Below are positions 21,046 through 29,376 of a DNA stretch of 64,000 nt, piece after piece. Origin of the DNA: Paraburkholderia dilworthii (GTDB lineage Bacteria > Pseudomonadota > Gammaproteobacteria > Burkholderiales > Burkholderiaceae); NCBI RefSeq assembly GCF_000472525.1, contig NZ_AWZT01000003.1:202263-266262 (forward strand), written 5' to 3'. Numbering within the stretch: position 1 is the first letter of the stretch; the number at the start of each line of letters is the position of its first letter. The notes under the pieces were generated by a model that saw only the letters and a list, made by a program, of their open reading frames with translations, was not told the DNA's origin and made no database searches. Position numbers and translations under genes: made by a program.

Positions 21046-21977
21046 GACGCAACCGCCTGGATCGCCGTGTCCATCAGCGCGGGCGTGCTGGTCGCAAGAC
21101 AACACAGGCCGGGTGCGATCCTGGCGGAGATGTGGGTGAGCACTTCGCCCGGACCGATTTCGACGATATGCGTGACGCCCGCCTCTTCGAACCGGCGGAT
21201 CGTTTCCGTCCATCTGACGGGATGGACGAGTTGCGCGACGAGAGCGTCGCGGATTCCGGCACGTGTTGCCCGCCGCAAGTCGCTGTTCTGCCATACCGCA
21301 AACGCAGGTTCGCCGATCTGCACCGTGCCGAGCACCGCATGCAACGCATCTGCTGCGGGGCGCATCAACGGCGAGTGGAACGGGCCGCTAACCGGCAGAG
21401 TCAGCACGATCTTTGCGCCTGCCTCGCGCGCATGTCGGCCGAGCCGCTCTATCGCCGCGACGTGACCGGCAACGACGACCTGGCCGGGGGCGTTGTAGTT
21501 GGCGGGCGCGAGCACGTCATGATGCGCGCACGACGCGCATAGCTGCCTCACGGTTTCGTCGTCGAGCCCGATCACGGCGGCCATGCCGCCGGTTCCGGGC
21601 GGCACGGCGGTATACATGGCCTCGCCGCGTGCACGCACGACGCGGATCGCGTCGGCAATCGTCAGCGCGCCGGATGCGACGAGCGCTGCATATTCGCCGA
21701 CACTGTGGCCCGCTGCCATCGCCCCCGATACGCCGCCGCGCGCGCGCCACGCATTGAGTAAAGCGACCGAAACCGCAACGAGCGCCGGTTGCGTGTTATC
21801 GGTGCGGTTCAGTTCCGCTCCGGGACCGTTGCGAATCAAGCTCCAGAGATCCAGGCCGAGCACACGCGAGGCTTCGTCGATGGTGGATCGCACGGCCTCG
21901 TCGTCGGACCAGCTGTCGAGCATGCCGATGGCTTGCGAACCCTGGCCCGGAAAAACGTAGGCAATCTTTTTTTGCAT
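21042..21977 (-). CDS. Malonyl-CoA:ACP transacylase-like protein (FabD family)
   Basis: A 311-residue acyltransferase that should load malonyl units onto the cluster ACP. It has the FPGQGSQ motif at residues 9-15, the nucleophile elbow AGHSVGEYAAL with Ser92, Arg117, and the catalytic His201 in GPFHSPLM, as in FabD. The ATG at 21977 is preceded by a weak ribosome-binding site, and its stop overlaps the start of the fusion protein. It is probably a cluster-dedicated copy, because housekeeping fabD normally lies in the fabH-fabD-fabG-acpP operon. Malonyl preference is inferred from the family. Confidence 0.88.
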   Translation of the reverse strand: MQKKIAYVFPGQGSQAIGMLDSWSDDEAVRSTIDEASRVLGLDLWSLIRNGPGAELNRTDNTQPALVAVSVALLNAWRARGGVSGAMAAGHSVGEYAALVASGALTIADAIRVVRARGEAMYTAVPPGTGGMAAVIGLDDETVRQLCASCAHHDVLAPANYNAPGQVVVAGHVAAIERLGRHAREAGAKIVLTLPVSGPFHSPLMRPAADALHAVLGTVQIGEPAFAVWQNSDLRRATRAGIRDALVAQLVHPVRWTETIRRFEEAGVTHIVEIGPGEVLTHISARIAPGLCCLATSTPALMDTAIQAVAS

Positions 21978-21981
21978 GATG

Positions 21982-22476
21982 TCAGGAGGCGTTGGAGTAC
22001 TGTGCAGCCGACGCGAGGTACCGGCACAGAGCGCTCGCGTCCGTGGGAGCGGCAGGACAGGCGTGTTCCGCATAGGCGAGCGCCGCCGCGACGTGCAGCA
22101 GGCCGATCGCGAGCGCTGCGGCTGTTGAGCGCAGTTCGAACGCCGTGAGCTGTCGGCCTGTGAGCGCAACGGGCACGATCATGACTGCGCGTGCAACGTA
22201 TAGAAGCGCGATGACGGCGAGACCAGGGAGCAGGTAGGGCAGCGCCGGCATCCATCCCGCGGCGGCGAAGTAATAGGCCGCGAAGATCCCAAATGCGAGT
22301 GTGATCCCGGAGGTCAGCAGCGGCGGGAACGGCGATCCTCGCTCGGCCATCGCCGCGATCGTTTCGCCGGCGCCGAAGCGGCGGTAGGCGACGGGGCCTT
22401 TGACGATCACGTAGACGTGCAACAGAGCGACGAGCACGTCGGCGAAGGCGGCGAGAACCAGCAGCAGGTTGGTCAT
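21982..22476 (-). CDS. Four-helix membrane protein, unknown family
   Basis: A 164-residue protein with four hydrophobic segments at about residues 3-26, 52-73, 78-105 and 117-135, and a short hydrophilic C-terminus containing two Cys. I do not recognise a family with certainty. The start at 22476 places it 7 bp after the KAS III-like gene and 4 bp before the transacylase gene, so it belongs to the operon. A role in anchoring the synthase complex or in product modification at the membrane is a guess. Confidence 0.7.
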   Translation of the reverse strand: MTNLLLVLAAFADVLVALLHVYVIVKGPVAYRRFGAGETIAAMAERGSPFPPLLTSGITLAFGIFAAYYFAAAGWMPALPYLLPGLAVIALLYVARAVMIVPVALTGRQLTAFELRSTAAALAIGLLHVAAALAYAEHACPAAPTDASALCRYLASAAQYSNAS

Positions 22477-22483
22477 AGTTGTC

Positions 22484-23530
22484 CTAGAAGCGCAGCGTTG
22501 CCGAGACGAACGACATCCCGGAACTGCCGACCCAGAATCCGATCTGATCGCCGCGAGCGATCTCGCCGCTTTGCGCATGCAACGCGATCGCCGCGGGAAT
22601 CGATGCGGAACCCACGTTGCCGTAAGCGGGATAGATGAAGCGGAGCGCGTCGCCAAAGCCAGCCTGATCGGCCCACTTGCGGTACTCGTCGACCGAGCCG
22701 CCCGAGTGCGGGAATACGACCTTGATCGCGTCGCGATGCGGTTGCAGCTTGCTGAGACTGTCGACCATGTAGCTGGCTGCCGCGTTAAACACCTGCGAGC
22801 CGAACGATGTGAAAGTGCCGAGGCCGTTGAGCGCGATGCGCTTGCTCGGTTGCGAGCGGCCCTCGTATCCGCCAAGCGGAATCGTGCAGAGATCGACGCC
22901 GCTTTTCATCGACGAGAAGTTGAATTCCCACGGTTCGCCTCCTTCCGCTCCAAGCACGGTGGCCGATGCACAGTCGCCGCCGCAATACGCCGAAAAGCAA
23001 TAGGCGATATCGCGCAGACTGCTCAACTGAAAATTGCTCGGGTATGAAACGCCGCCCGGTACGTAGTACGACTCCGCGTTCACAACCAGTACGCGGCGGT
23101 AGCGCCCGGCGGCGAAGTGGCTTTGCGCGATGTCGCAGCTGCGCGTCCATGCCATGCAGGCGTCCACCACGTCGAAGCAATCGACGGAGTCCATGCCGAG
23201 CGCCTGCGCTACGAAATAGGCATCGGCAGGTTCAATGAACCCGCGGCAGTTGCCGGCATAGATCAGCAGATCGATGTCGGCGGCGGTGCAGCCCGCGTCA
23301 GTCATCGCGCGTTGGCATGCCTGCACGATGAGCTCGAGTGGACGCTCGTCGTCGGCAAACCAGAAACGCCGTTCCAGCTTCGTGCCTTCCATCATCGAGT
23401 TGATGTACTCGAGCGCTTTGTCGAGGTTGCCGTCGAAGCGGCTGCTACTGTGCTTGCGGATTTCTTCCAGCACGTCCTGGTTGCGCATTTCACGCGACGC
23501 CGGAAGAAACGAAATACCTTCTATATGCAT
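22484..23530 (-). CDS. KAS III-like 3-oxoacyl-ACP synthase
   Basis: A 348-residue thiolase-fold enzyme with the full KAS III triad visible: Cys125 in DACMAWTRS, His275 in FPHSGGS, and Asn305 in YGNVGSASIP. KAS III enzymes condense a starter acyl-CoA with malonyl-ACP, or act as ester- and amide-forming acyltransferases. The sequence departs from housekeeping FabH (FPHSGG instead of the usual HQAN), so the substrate is probably unusual. It lies 47 bp after the fused dehydratase in the island operon. A priming or product-release role is inferred from the context. Confidence 0.85.
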   Translation of the reverse strand: MHIEGISFLPASREMRNQDVLEEIRKHSSSRFDGNLDKALEYINSMMEGTKLERRFWFADDERPLELIVQACQRAMTDAGCTAADIDLLIYAGNCRGFIEPADAYFVAQALGMDSVDCFDVVDACMAWTRSCDIAQSHFAAGRYRRVLVVNAESYYVPGGVSYPSNFQLSSLRDIAYCFSAYCGGDCASATVLGAEGGEPWEFNFSSMKSGVDLCTIPLGGYEGRSQPSKRIALNGLGTFTSFGSQVFNAAASYMVDSLSKLQPHRDAIKVVFPHSGGSVDEYRKWADQAGFGDALRFIYPAYGNVGSASIPAAIALHAQSGEIARGDQIGFWVGSSGMSFVSATLRF

Positions 23531-23577
23531 AACTAATCTCTTTGAATGGAACTGGTTGAGCGGGCGCGGCGGATACG

Positions 23578-24438
23578 CTAGCGCGGATCGTTCATTGCGA
23601 CGAGACTCGCGACGCTAACGACCGTTTGTGCGCCGACCCGCGCCGTTCCGCTCAACACAACGCCGTTCTCGAGCTGACGCTCGATGCGGGCTTCCACGGT
23701 AAGTACGGAGTCGAACGGTATGGTCGCGAGAAACTTCACGTCGGTGAGCGAACCGAGCACGATGTCGCACGGTCGCGAGTCGGCGCGAGAGAGGAAATAC
23801 AGCGCGATGCCGGCCTGCCCGATCGACTCGATGGCGAGGCTGTGCGGATAGGTGTCGGGCTGCTGAGCGATGAAAAGCGGCGACGAGCGGTTGACGATCT
23901 TGCGGGCTCGCAACGTTTCACCGGCTACGTAGTCGTCGATCGTATCGAGCAGCAGGAAGGGGTAGCGATGAGGCAGAATCGCCGGCAATGCACGGTGCGC
24001 GATGCCGCGGCCCGGCTTGCGTATCTCGCACAGCGAGAGCGGACCATCGCTCGAAGGCAGCATGCCTCTGCGGCAAATGACGGAGGCGCGCGTCTTCATC
24101 GTATCGCCCACCCGGGCGACGGTGGCCAACTCCACTTCGTCGCGGCACTGCTTTCTGATCGACGCGGAGATTTCCACGACCTCACCGGGCACGATCGCAT
24201 CTAGGTACTGAACGCGCTTGATGGCTACCGCGGTGGTCGACGGTCCGAGTACGGTTTGCGCGTGCTGGCGCGCCAACGCACACAGACGTTCGGCGATCAG
24301 AACGCCTGGGTAAATCGGATTGCCGGGATAGTGGCCGAGCGCGAAGATGTCGGTGCCGCTAACCGCTAAAAAGGCCGTAGCCTGTTCTGACAGGTTCGTT
24401 TGGGGAGCGGACGCAATGTCGTGAATCATCGGTTTCAT
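23578..24438 (-). CDS. Fused double-hotdog 3-hydroxyacyl-ACP dehydratase
   Basis: A 286-residue protein with two FabZ/FabA-type hotdog domains. Domain 1 (about 1-130) has the active-site pattern GHYPGNPIYPGVLIAE with both the His and the Glu. Domain 2 (about 145-286) starts with PHRYPFLLLDTIDDY but has lost the GHFP His, keeping only the Glu in LAIESIGQAG. The same split between an active and an inactive hotdog is seen in the separate genes at 35839 and 35351, so this looks like their fusion. It should dehydrate 3-hydroxyacyl-ACP to the trans-2-enoyl form. The spacing to its neighbours is 7 and 47 bp. Confidence 0.82.
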   Translation of the reverse strand: MKPMIHDIASAPQTNLSEQATAFLAVSGTDIFALGHYPGNPIYPGVLIAERLCALARQHAQTVLGPSTTAVAIKRVQYLDAIVPGEVVEISASIRKQCRDEVELATVARVGDTMKTRASVICRRGMLPSSDGPLSLCEIRKPGRGIAHRALPAILPHRYPFLLLDTIDDYVAGETLRARKIVNRSSPLFIAQQPDTYPHSLAIESIGQAGIALYFLSRADSRPCDIVLGSLTDVKFLATIPFDSVLTVEARIERQLENGVVLSGTARVGAQTVVSVASLVAMNDPR

Positions 24439-24445
24439 CGTGTAT

Positions 24446-24874
24446 TTACCAGTACCAGACGCAATCGAACTGCTGGATCAGTGACGGCAGGTCGGCATCG
24501 CCAACGAGCGCGACGCCCGCAATCAATTCGGCGTTCGCGAGGTGCAGGCGGAGCCAATCCGCCTGCCACGCGTAGAGCGGGACGCCCTCGCGCAGCAGGT
24601 CGCTTATGGTGCTTTCGTAGTGAGAGATGCCGGCGATATGCAGGTCGCCGACGGTGAGCGAGACGCGTGGTTGACCGGCGCGAGCGCACATGACCGTATC
24701 GCCCTTGAGGAGCAGCGCGGTTGCCGCGCCCATGCCGTGCATGACCCGGCTCAGCCAGACAATGTGACCGTACTGCTCTTCCAGGCTGCCGCGAAAAGCA
24801 CGCTCGATGATCGCAAGCGAGCTTTTCGACCGGCGCTTTCTCGCGCGTGAGGGCGGGTGTGCGGTCGTGCTCAC
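24446..24874 (-). CDS. DsrE/Tus-like small protein 3
   Basis: A 142-residue protein that I place in the DsrE/DsrF/TusBCD fold by its pattern: a strand and helix (GMGAATALLLKGDTV), an inner IAGISHYESTISDLLREGVPLYAW segment, and the C-terminal strand GVALVGDADLPSLIQQFDCVWYW. The GTG start at 24874 overlaps the stop of the preceding DsrE-like gene (GTGA), so the two are translationally coupled. Family members pass sulfur as a Cys persulfide or only bind small ligands. The single Cys near the C-terminus (FDCVWYW) and one near the middle are the only candidates. Function here is not known. Confidence 0.6.
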   Translation of the reverse strand: MSTTAHPPSRARKRRSKSSLAIIERAFRGSLEEQYGHIVWLSRVMHGMGAATALLLKGDTVMCARAGQPRVSLTVGDLHIAGISHYESTISDLLREGVPLYAWQADWLRLHLANAELIAGVALVGDADLPSLIQQFDCVWYW

Positions 24875-25359
24875 GATTTGACTCCGAGCACGAGTGAAAC
24901 GTCGGCCTTGCTCAGGTAATGCTGAAACGTGAACGGAATCTTGATCTTCGCTTCGGGGATCTGCTGGGTTGCGCCGCGTTCCTCCATGCAATAGCGGCAC
25001 ACGAGCCAGTCGAGACGGCCATCCCCACCGTACTTGCGCATCAACGCCTGGATTACCTCGGCGGTGGTCGGATTACCGCCGACGGTTTCGGCTGTCGCGA
25101 AGGAATCGGGTGGGCGTATCAGCGAGCTTTGCGACAGGCCGGTCGCATAGCCGCAGTTCCAGACGGTGACACGGTGCCCTTTGGACAGCGCTGAATCGAC
25201 CATGCGAAAAAGCGATGTGACCGTCTCACTCTGGAACGGCGTGCCCATCATGCCGAAGAAAATACTCGGCTTCGTATTCGACGAGTCCGCGGCGAGCCGG
25301 CGTGAAGAATCGGGCGATTCGGTATCCGAACGGTTTGCAACGCGCTGTGAGGAATTCAT
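24871..25359 (-). CDS. DsrE/Tus-like small protein 2 with CxxC pair
   Basis: A 162-residue protein with a disordered Ser/Arg-rich N-terminus and then the DsrE-type core KPSIFFGMMGTPFQSETVTSL followed by VDSALSKGHRVTVWNCGYA. Cys121 and Cys124 (VCRYCMEERG) sit where DsrE and TusD carry their conserved persulfide Cys. The frame opens at 25413, but the ATG at 25359 avoids overlap with the upstream gene. It lies between two other DsrE-like genes, giving a trio like dsrEFH or tusBCD. Sulfur handling is inferred, not shown. Confidence 0.65.
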   Translation of the reverse strand: MNSSQRVANRSDTESPDSSRRLAADSSNTKPSIFFGMMGTPFQSETVTSLFRMVDSALSKGHRVTVWNCGYATGLSQSSLIRPPDSFATAETVGGNPTTAEVIQALMRKYGGDGRLDWLVCRYCMEERGATQQIPEAKIKIPFTFQHYLSKADVSLVLGVKS

Positions 25360-25378
25360 TCTAACGATGCCCTTGTCT

Positions 25379-25738
25379 TCAGGAATGCCAGATTGTCTTG
25401 ATTGATGGATCAACCATTAGTCCGGTCAACCCGTCAACGCCAATTGGATTGGCATATGGGAGCGCTGCCGAATGCGCTATGCCTCGAAGATCCAGCGAGA
25501 CGTCGTCGCACGTGACTTCGAACTGTGCCCCAAACGCCTGCCTGATTTGTGTCAGGCAACTGGAGCGGCGCTGTAACCACAGCACGCCGTTTTGCATCAG
25601 ATGCAGATGGACCAGGGTGCCCTGGCGAAGCAGGCTGCGAGCCAGATCGAGGAAGTCGTCGCTATCGAGCGAGTCCGACGGCGAATGCGTTTCCACCAGC
25701 AGAACGCTTGGAATGGGAGTGGAGGCCATGCTTGTCAT
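25379..25738 (-). CDS. DsrE/DsrH-like small protein 1
   Basis: A 119-residue protein whose core (VLLVETHSPSDSLDSDDFLDLARSL, then GTLVHLHLMQNGVLWLQR) has the strand-helix-strand-loop pattern of the DsrE/DsrH family. The end (VDPSIKTIWHS) matches the short C-terminal strand of that fold. Cys residues occur in SSCL and VTCDD. The start at 25738 follows AGGGACA; an upstream ATG at 25765 would overlap the DsbA-like gene by 10 bp. The assignment is from pattern only and is the weakest of the three. Confidence 0.5.
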   Translation of the reverse strand: MTSMASTPIPSVLLVETHSPSDSLDSDDFLDLARSLLRQGTLVHLHLMQNGVLWLQRRSSCLTQIRQAFGAQFEVTCDDVSLDLRGIAHSAALPYANPIGVDGLTGLMVDPSIKTIWHS

Positions 25739-25755
25739 GCGCGATGTCCCTGTCG

Positions 25756-26460
25756 TTAGCCGCAACCGCCGGCGTGATCGAAGATCGCGTTCGTCGCAGC
25801 GCCTATCAACGCGGGCCCAGGGATGAACGCTTCTGTCGGCGCACCCGCCTCCGCCAGCGCACCGATGAAGTCCGGCAGCCGGTCCAGCCCCCAGTAGCGT
25901 TCACGTCCGACCGCGAAGAACGGCACGCCGAATGCGTGTGCATCGATACACTCGTGCAGCGCGGCGACGCCCAGTTCGCGCAGTTCACTCGACGCGTGCG
26001 CATCTGCGAGCAGTCCGGATGGCAGATCGAGCGACGGCGCGAGCGCGGCGAGAGTCTGCGGGTCGCAGATGTCGACGCCTTCCTGCCAGCGCAGTCGACA
26101 CGCGGCGTCGATGAACTCCGGCCCCTTGTCCGCTGCCGCCGCGGCAAGATAGGCAAGATGCGGCACTTCCCAGTGCGGATCGGTGTCGATCGGCCAGCGC
26201 ACGGTGAGTCCGCGCTGGAGACTGAGGCGCTTGATGTCCGAGAGAATGTATAAATGCTTCTCGCGCGACATCGTGCCGTAGAGGAACGCGTCGCCCCGTT
26301 CGCCGAGCCGGCTTTGGTTGTGTTCGTCCGGCTCCCAGAACGGCGCCAGTTGCAGCCGCTTCAGCAGCTTCGGGTAGCGCGTCTTCAGGTCGTGCCACGC
26401 GAGCCACGAATAGGGGCTGCGCAACGAAAAGAAGAAGATGGGGCGGCGGGCGGCCATCAT
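25756..26460 (-). CDS. DsbA-family / 2-hydroxychromene-2-carboxylate isomerase-like protein
   Basis: A 234-residue protein with a thioredoxin fold plus helical insertion, as in kappa-class GST and HCCA isomerase. The N-terminus IFFFSLRSPYSWLAW carries Ser where DsbA has its CxxC, which is the HCCA-isomerase pattern. The C-terminal GVPFFAVGRERYWGLDRL stretch is the family cis-Pro/FWG region. These enzymes use glutathione to isomerise double bonds. In a polyene-type pathway a cis-trans isomerase is an attractive role, but this is inference. Its ATG overlaps the thioesterase stop (ATGA at 26460-26457). Confidence 0.75.
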   Translation of the reverse strand: MMAARRPIFFFSLRSPYSWLAWHDLKTRYPKLLKRLQLAPFWEPDEHNQSRLGERGDAFLYGTMSREKHLYILSDIKRLSLQRGLTVRWPIDTDPHWEVPHLAYLAAAAADKGPEFIDAACRLRWQEGVDICDPQTLAALAPSLDLPSGLLADAHASSELRELGVAALHECIDAHAFGVPFFAVGRERYWGLDRLPDFIGALAEAGAPTEAFIPGPALIGAATNAIFDHAGGCG

Positions 26461-27443
26461 GTCCTCGATGAACGTTCGCCGCGCAGAGCCGCAAGCACCT
26501 CGGCGTCGAACTCGACGAGCGACCAGTCCCGTCGGCTGTCGATCCTCGCGTAGCCGTGCGTGATATGACCCGACGCAGTGTGGACCAGCGAACCGTGGCG
26601 TTCCACATAGCAGTCCATCCGCGAGCGGTAGGTGGTGGCCTTGAAGATATCTTCCACGGTGAAGACCGTGTAAAGGGTGTCTTCCATCATCGCTTCGTCG
26701 AGCATTTGCAGATTCGCCGCGGGCACGACGGGAATCCAGCGCTTGTTCGCAAGCAGCGTGCGGATCGAAATACCTCGTTCGGCGACGAACAGGTCGAGCA
26801 CCTCTTCCATCAGGCGCAGGTAACCGGAATGCTGAAGGCGGTCGTTGTAGTGACAGTAGAAGTACGGCACGTGCCACTTCCACACGAACGAATTGGTTTT
26901 GTCCGCGCCGAGCGCGATGCGCACGTCTTCGGCAACCACGCCAGGCTCGCGGGAGAGATTCAGCCCGCCCACCGACCGCCGCTCGCCGCGCAGAATGCGT
27001 GTGTGCGTGTACGGCCTGATGCGGTCGTCGGGAATTGCCGGACCGGCATGAGCCGTCACCATGCTGTCGTCGAAACGGAATAGAACGTTGACCTTGCCCG
27101 TCACCGCCTTCAACTCCTTGCCGTCACGCTCGATCAGCGCTTCGACGCTCATTGTCAGTTCCGTGTCGCCGTCGCGTGTCAGCGGCGTGACGTTGACCTG
27201 GACGTGATCGTCCAGATGAAGCGCATGAAGGATGCGAACGTCGGAATTGACGATCTCGAGACAAAGCCCTTTGTCCTCGTAAAGCGGCCGAGGGGCGAGG
27301 CCCTGCGCGCGGAAATGTTCGATTACTGCTTCTTCGATCAGATACATAACATGCTTGAAGCCGACCCATGTGCAGATGTTGGTGCCTTCGAAGCGCGGCT
27401 TGAGAATGGCGGTGGTACGTTGCAATCCGGTGCAAGAGTTCAT
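26457..27443 (-). CDS. Double-hotdog acyl-CoA/ACP thioesterase-like protein
   Basis: A 328-residue protein with two 4HBT-type hotdog domains. The first has CTWVGFKHVMYLIEEAVIEHF at about residues 24-44. The second has the more typical active-site region HYNDRLQHSGYLRLMEEVLDLF at about 205-226 (Asn-Asp followed by Glu on the long helix). Such enzymes hydrolyse acyl thioesters, so it could release the finished chain or clear stalled chains. The ATG at 27443 follows AGGAAA. It sits between the alpha/beta hydrolase and the DsbA-like gene in the operon. Confidence 0.78.
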   Translation of the reverse strand: MNSCTGLQRTTAILKPRFEGTNICTWVGFKHVMYLIEEAVIEHFRAQGLAPRPLYEDKGLCLEIVNSDVRILHALHLDDHVQVNVTPLTRDGDTELTMSVEALIERDGKELKAVTGKVNVLFRFDDSMVTAHAGPAIPDDRIRPYTHTRILRGERRSVGGLNLSREPGVVAEDVRIALGADKTNSFVWKWHVPYFYCHYNDRLQHSGYLRLMEEVLDLFVAERGISIRTLLANKRWIPVVPAANLQMLDEAMMEDTLYTVFTVEDIFKATTYRSRMDCYVERHGSLVHTASGHITHGYARIDSRRDWSLVEFDAEVLAALRGERSSRT

Positions 27444-27457
27444 GACAGGGTTTCCTG

Positions 27458-28327
27458 TTAGTAGTGCGGGTGTTGATGAAAGAGCCCGGCATGTTCGTCA
27501 GGCAGGCAAAACGAACGGGGTGCCGACGCGCCGGGCACGTGCGTGGCGACAAATTCCGTGACGAGCCGCGCCACGGTTTCGCGGTGGCTGTCTAGAAGAA
27601 AATGACGGGCGGCGGGCAGCAACCGAAGCTCGCATCGATGGATCGCGCTGCAAAGCGCCCGCTGGTCCGCCGGTGGCGACGAGAAGTCGTCGGCGCCGGT
27701 GATGACGAGCGTGGGCTGCGTCAACGCGCGCATATCCAGAGAGGGCATGCGGGCAAAAAGCCGCCAGAACTCCATCCAGTTGCCGACGCCGAACGTATCG
27801 CAAGCGGTCTCGACCATTCGCGGCAGCGAGTCGCGTGGGATCGGGCGTCCGCCGGAACGTTGGGTGATGCTTTCCGCGACGAACTGTGGAAATTCGCCGA
27901 TGTAACGCCGCAGCAGTGCCCACGAGAACTCGGCTGGATCAGCCTTGAAAAAAGGCGACACGACGACAGACGGCGTACGGCGCGCGCAAGGGTGCCCGCT
28001 GGTCGCAAGAAAGGCGAGCAGCACGCTCGCGCCGAACGAGTGAGCGGCAAACGCGTCGGGCTGCAGTTCGAACGCGTTGACGGCCACCTCCAGCCACGCG
28101 TCGGGCGAGCGCACGCGGCCCCATTGATCGCCTTGTGTACCGTTCCACGGCAGATCGACGAGCACGAACCGGCAGCGATCCAGCAACGCCTCGATGACCG
28201 GCAGCCAGACGGTCGACGACTCCATCATTCCGTGGATCGCCACGATGACAGGAGCGTGCGGATCGTCTGTGCCGACTGACCGCACGGACAGGCTGTAGCC
28301 GTCGACCGGAAGCGAATAAGCTTTCAC
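27458..28327 (-). CDS. Alpha/beta hydrolase
   Basis: A 289-residue hydrolase. The oxyanion region is IHGMMESSTVW near residue 31, the nucleophile elbow AHSFGAS has Ser97, the acid is Asp213 or Asp214 in ITGADDFSS, and the base is His242 in AARHFLLDSH. The GTG start at 28327 overlaps the stop of the KS-like gene (GTGA), so it is coupled to it. A type II thioesterase or ester-forming role in the pathway is possible; the substrate cannot be told. Confidence 0.82.
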   Translation of the reverse strand: MKAYSLPVDGYSLSVRSVGTDDPHAPVIVAIHGMMESSTVWLPVIEALLDRCRFVLVDLPWNGTQGDQWGRVRSPDAWLEVAVNAFELQPDAFAAHSFGASVLLAFLATSGHPCARRTPSVVVSPFFKADPAEFSWALLRRYIGEFPQFVAESITQRSGGRPIPRDSLPRMVETACDTFGVGNWMEFWRLFARMPSLDMRALTQPTLVITGADDFSSPPADQRALCSAIHRCELRLLPAARHFLLDSHRETVARLVTEFVATHVPGASAPRSFCLPDEHAGLFHQHPHY

Positions 28328-29376
28328 GAGTGCTGCGCCCCGGACGTTGCAGACGGAGCGTGCATTACCAGCGCGCCCAAGCGCCGGTCGCCCCACATGC
28401 CGCCAGCGACGAGAACTGCGCCTTCACATTGCTCGCCACTTTCCGCCGCCGCACGTTCGCGACAATTACAGTAGTGAGCGAGTTGCAGCAGTGCGGCGCT
28501 GCCATACGCCCGCGCGGCCACCGGTCCCAGATGCAACTGCGCTTGCGCGTCAGCGAACACTGGATCGCAGAACAGATCGGTGGCGGCTGAAGGTGGCGCA
28601 TAGACGCGCTTTCCCGCATGGGACGCGAGCAACGAGCGCAGCGGGTGCGGGTGCCCCGAATCGGCGTGAGCATAGGCATAGTCGCCCAGCACGCCGTAGA
28701 TCGGCGCCGACCTTTGCCGCGCGTGCTGCGCAGCCTCCAGCACGACGGCAAAGCTGCCTTCGAGAATGCGTTGCGGCTTGTGCGCGACCTGAGCGCCGCC
28801 GGTCTGCGCGAGGAGGCTTTGCAGCGGCAGCCCGTCGGCCTCGGTGGCAACGACGATCATCCGATGTGCGCGTCCATTGCGGATAGCGTTCGCCGCCATG
28901 ATCAGCGCATCGAGCGAAGCGGAAGAACCCGAGCAGACAAGTAGATTGATTGCCTTCAGCCCGAAGCGGATCGCAACGGTTGCCGCGACGATGTTGCTCG
29001 ATGCGTTCGGCAGGTCCATCGGCGTGGTCGCATCGACGTGTGCGAGGCGGATCGTCTCGGCGGCCGCGCACACGGTTCCGAGGTTGCCGGTATTCGATGC
29101 AACGACAACGCCAAATTGCGTGTCGTCGAGCCGCTCGATGTCCGCGCCGATCCAGCCCGCGTCCTGCAACGCGGCTTTCGCCGAGCACAGCGACATCAAC
29201 GTGGCGGGCTCCTTGTAACGCAGGCCCTTTTTGCCGAGCTTTTCCTCGGGAGCGAACGGTGTCGCGGACACTGCGGAATCGGCGAGGGCGCGCGCGAGAT
29301 CGACGGGATTGCCCAACGCCGGCAGTTCCCAGCCGCAACCCGTTACCGCAACCTCAAGGCGCTCTGAACGGCTCAT
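28324..29376 (-). CDS. KS-like chain-length-factor candidate, partner of the ketosynthase at 29373
   Basis: A 350-residue thiolase-fold protein related to KAS II but lacking its active site. Aligned by eye with the KS encoded just upstream, the Cys position holds Ser in CSGSSASLDAL, and neither the HGTGT nor the GHT motif is present. It still has the N-terminal AVTGCGWELPALG start. The start overlaps the stop of the KS gene (ATGA). A catalytically dead KS coupled to an active one is the layout of the KS-CLF heterodimers of type II polyketide synthases, where the CLF sets chain length. Confidence 0.75.
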   Translation of the reverse strand: MSRSERLEVAVTGCGWELPALGNPVDLARALADSAVSATPFAPEEKLGKKGLRYKEPATLMSLCSAKAALQDAGWIGADIERLDDTQFGVVVASNTGNLGTVCAAAETIRLAHVDATTPMDLPNASSNIVAATVAIRFGLKAINLLVCSGSSASLDALIMAANAIRNGRAHRMIVVATEADGLPLQSLLAQTGGAQVAHKPQRILEGSFAVVLEAAQHARQRSAPIYGVLGDYAYAHADSGHPHPLRSLLASHAGKRVYAPPSAATDLFCDPVFADAQAQLHLGPVAARAYGSAALLQLAHYCNCRERAAAESGEQCEGAVLVAGGMWGDRRLGALVMHAPSATSGAQHS

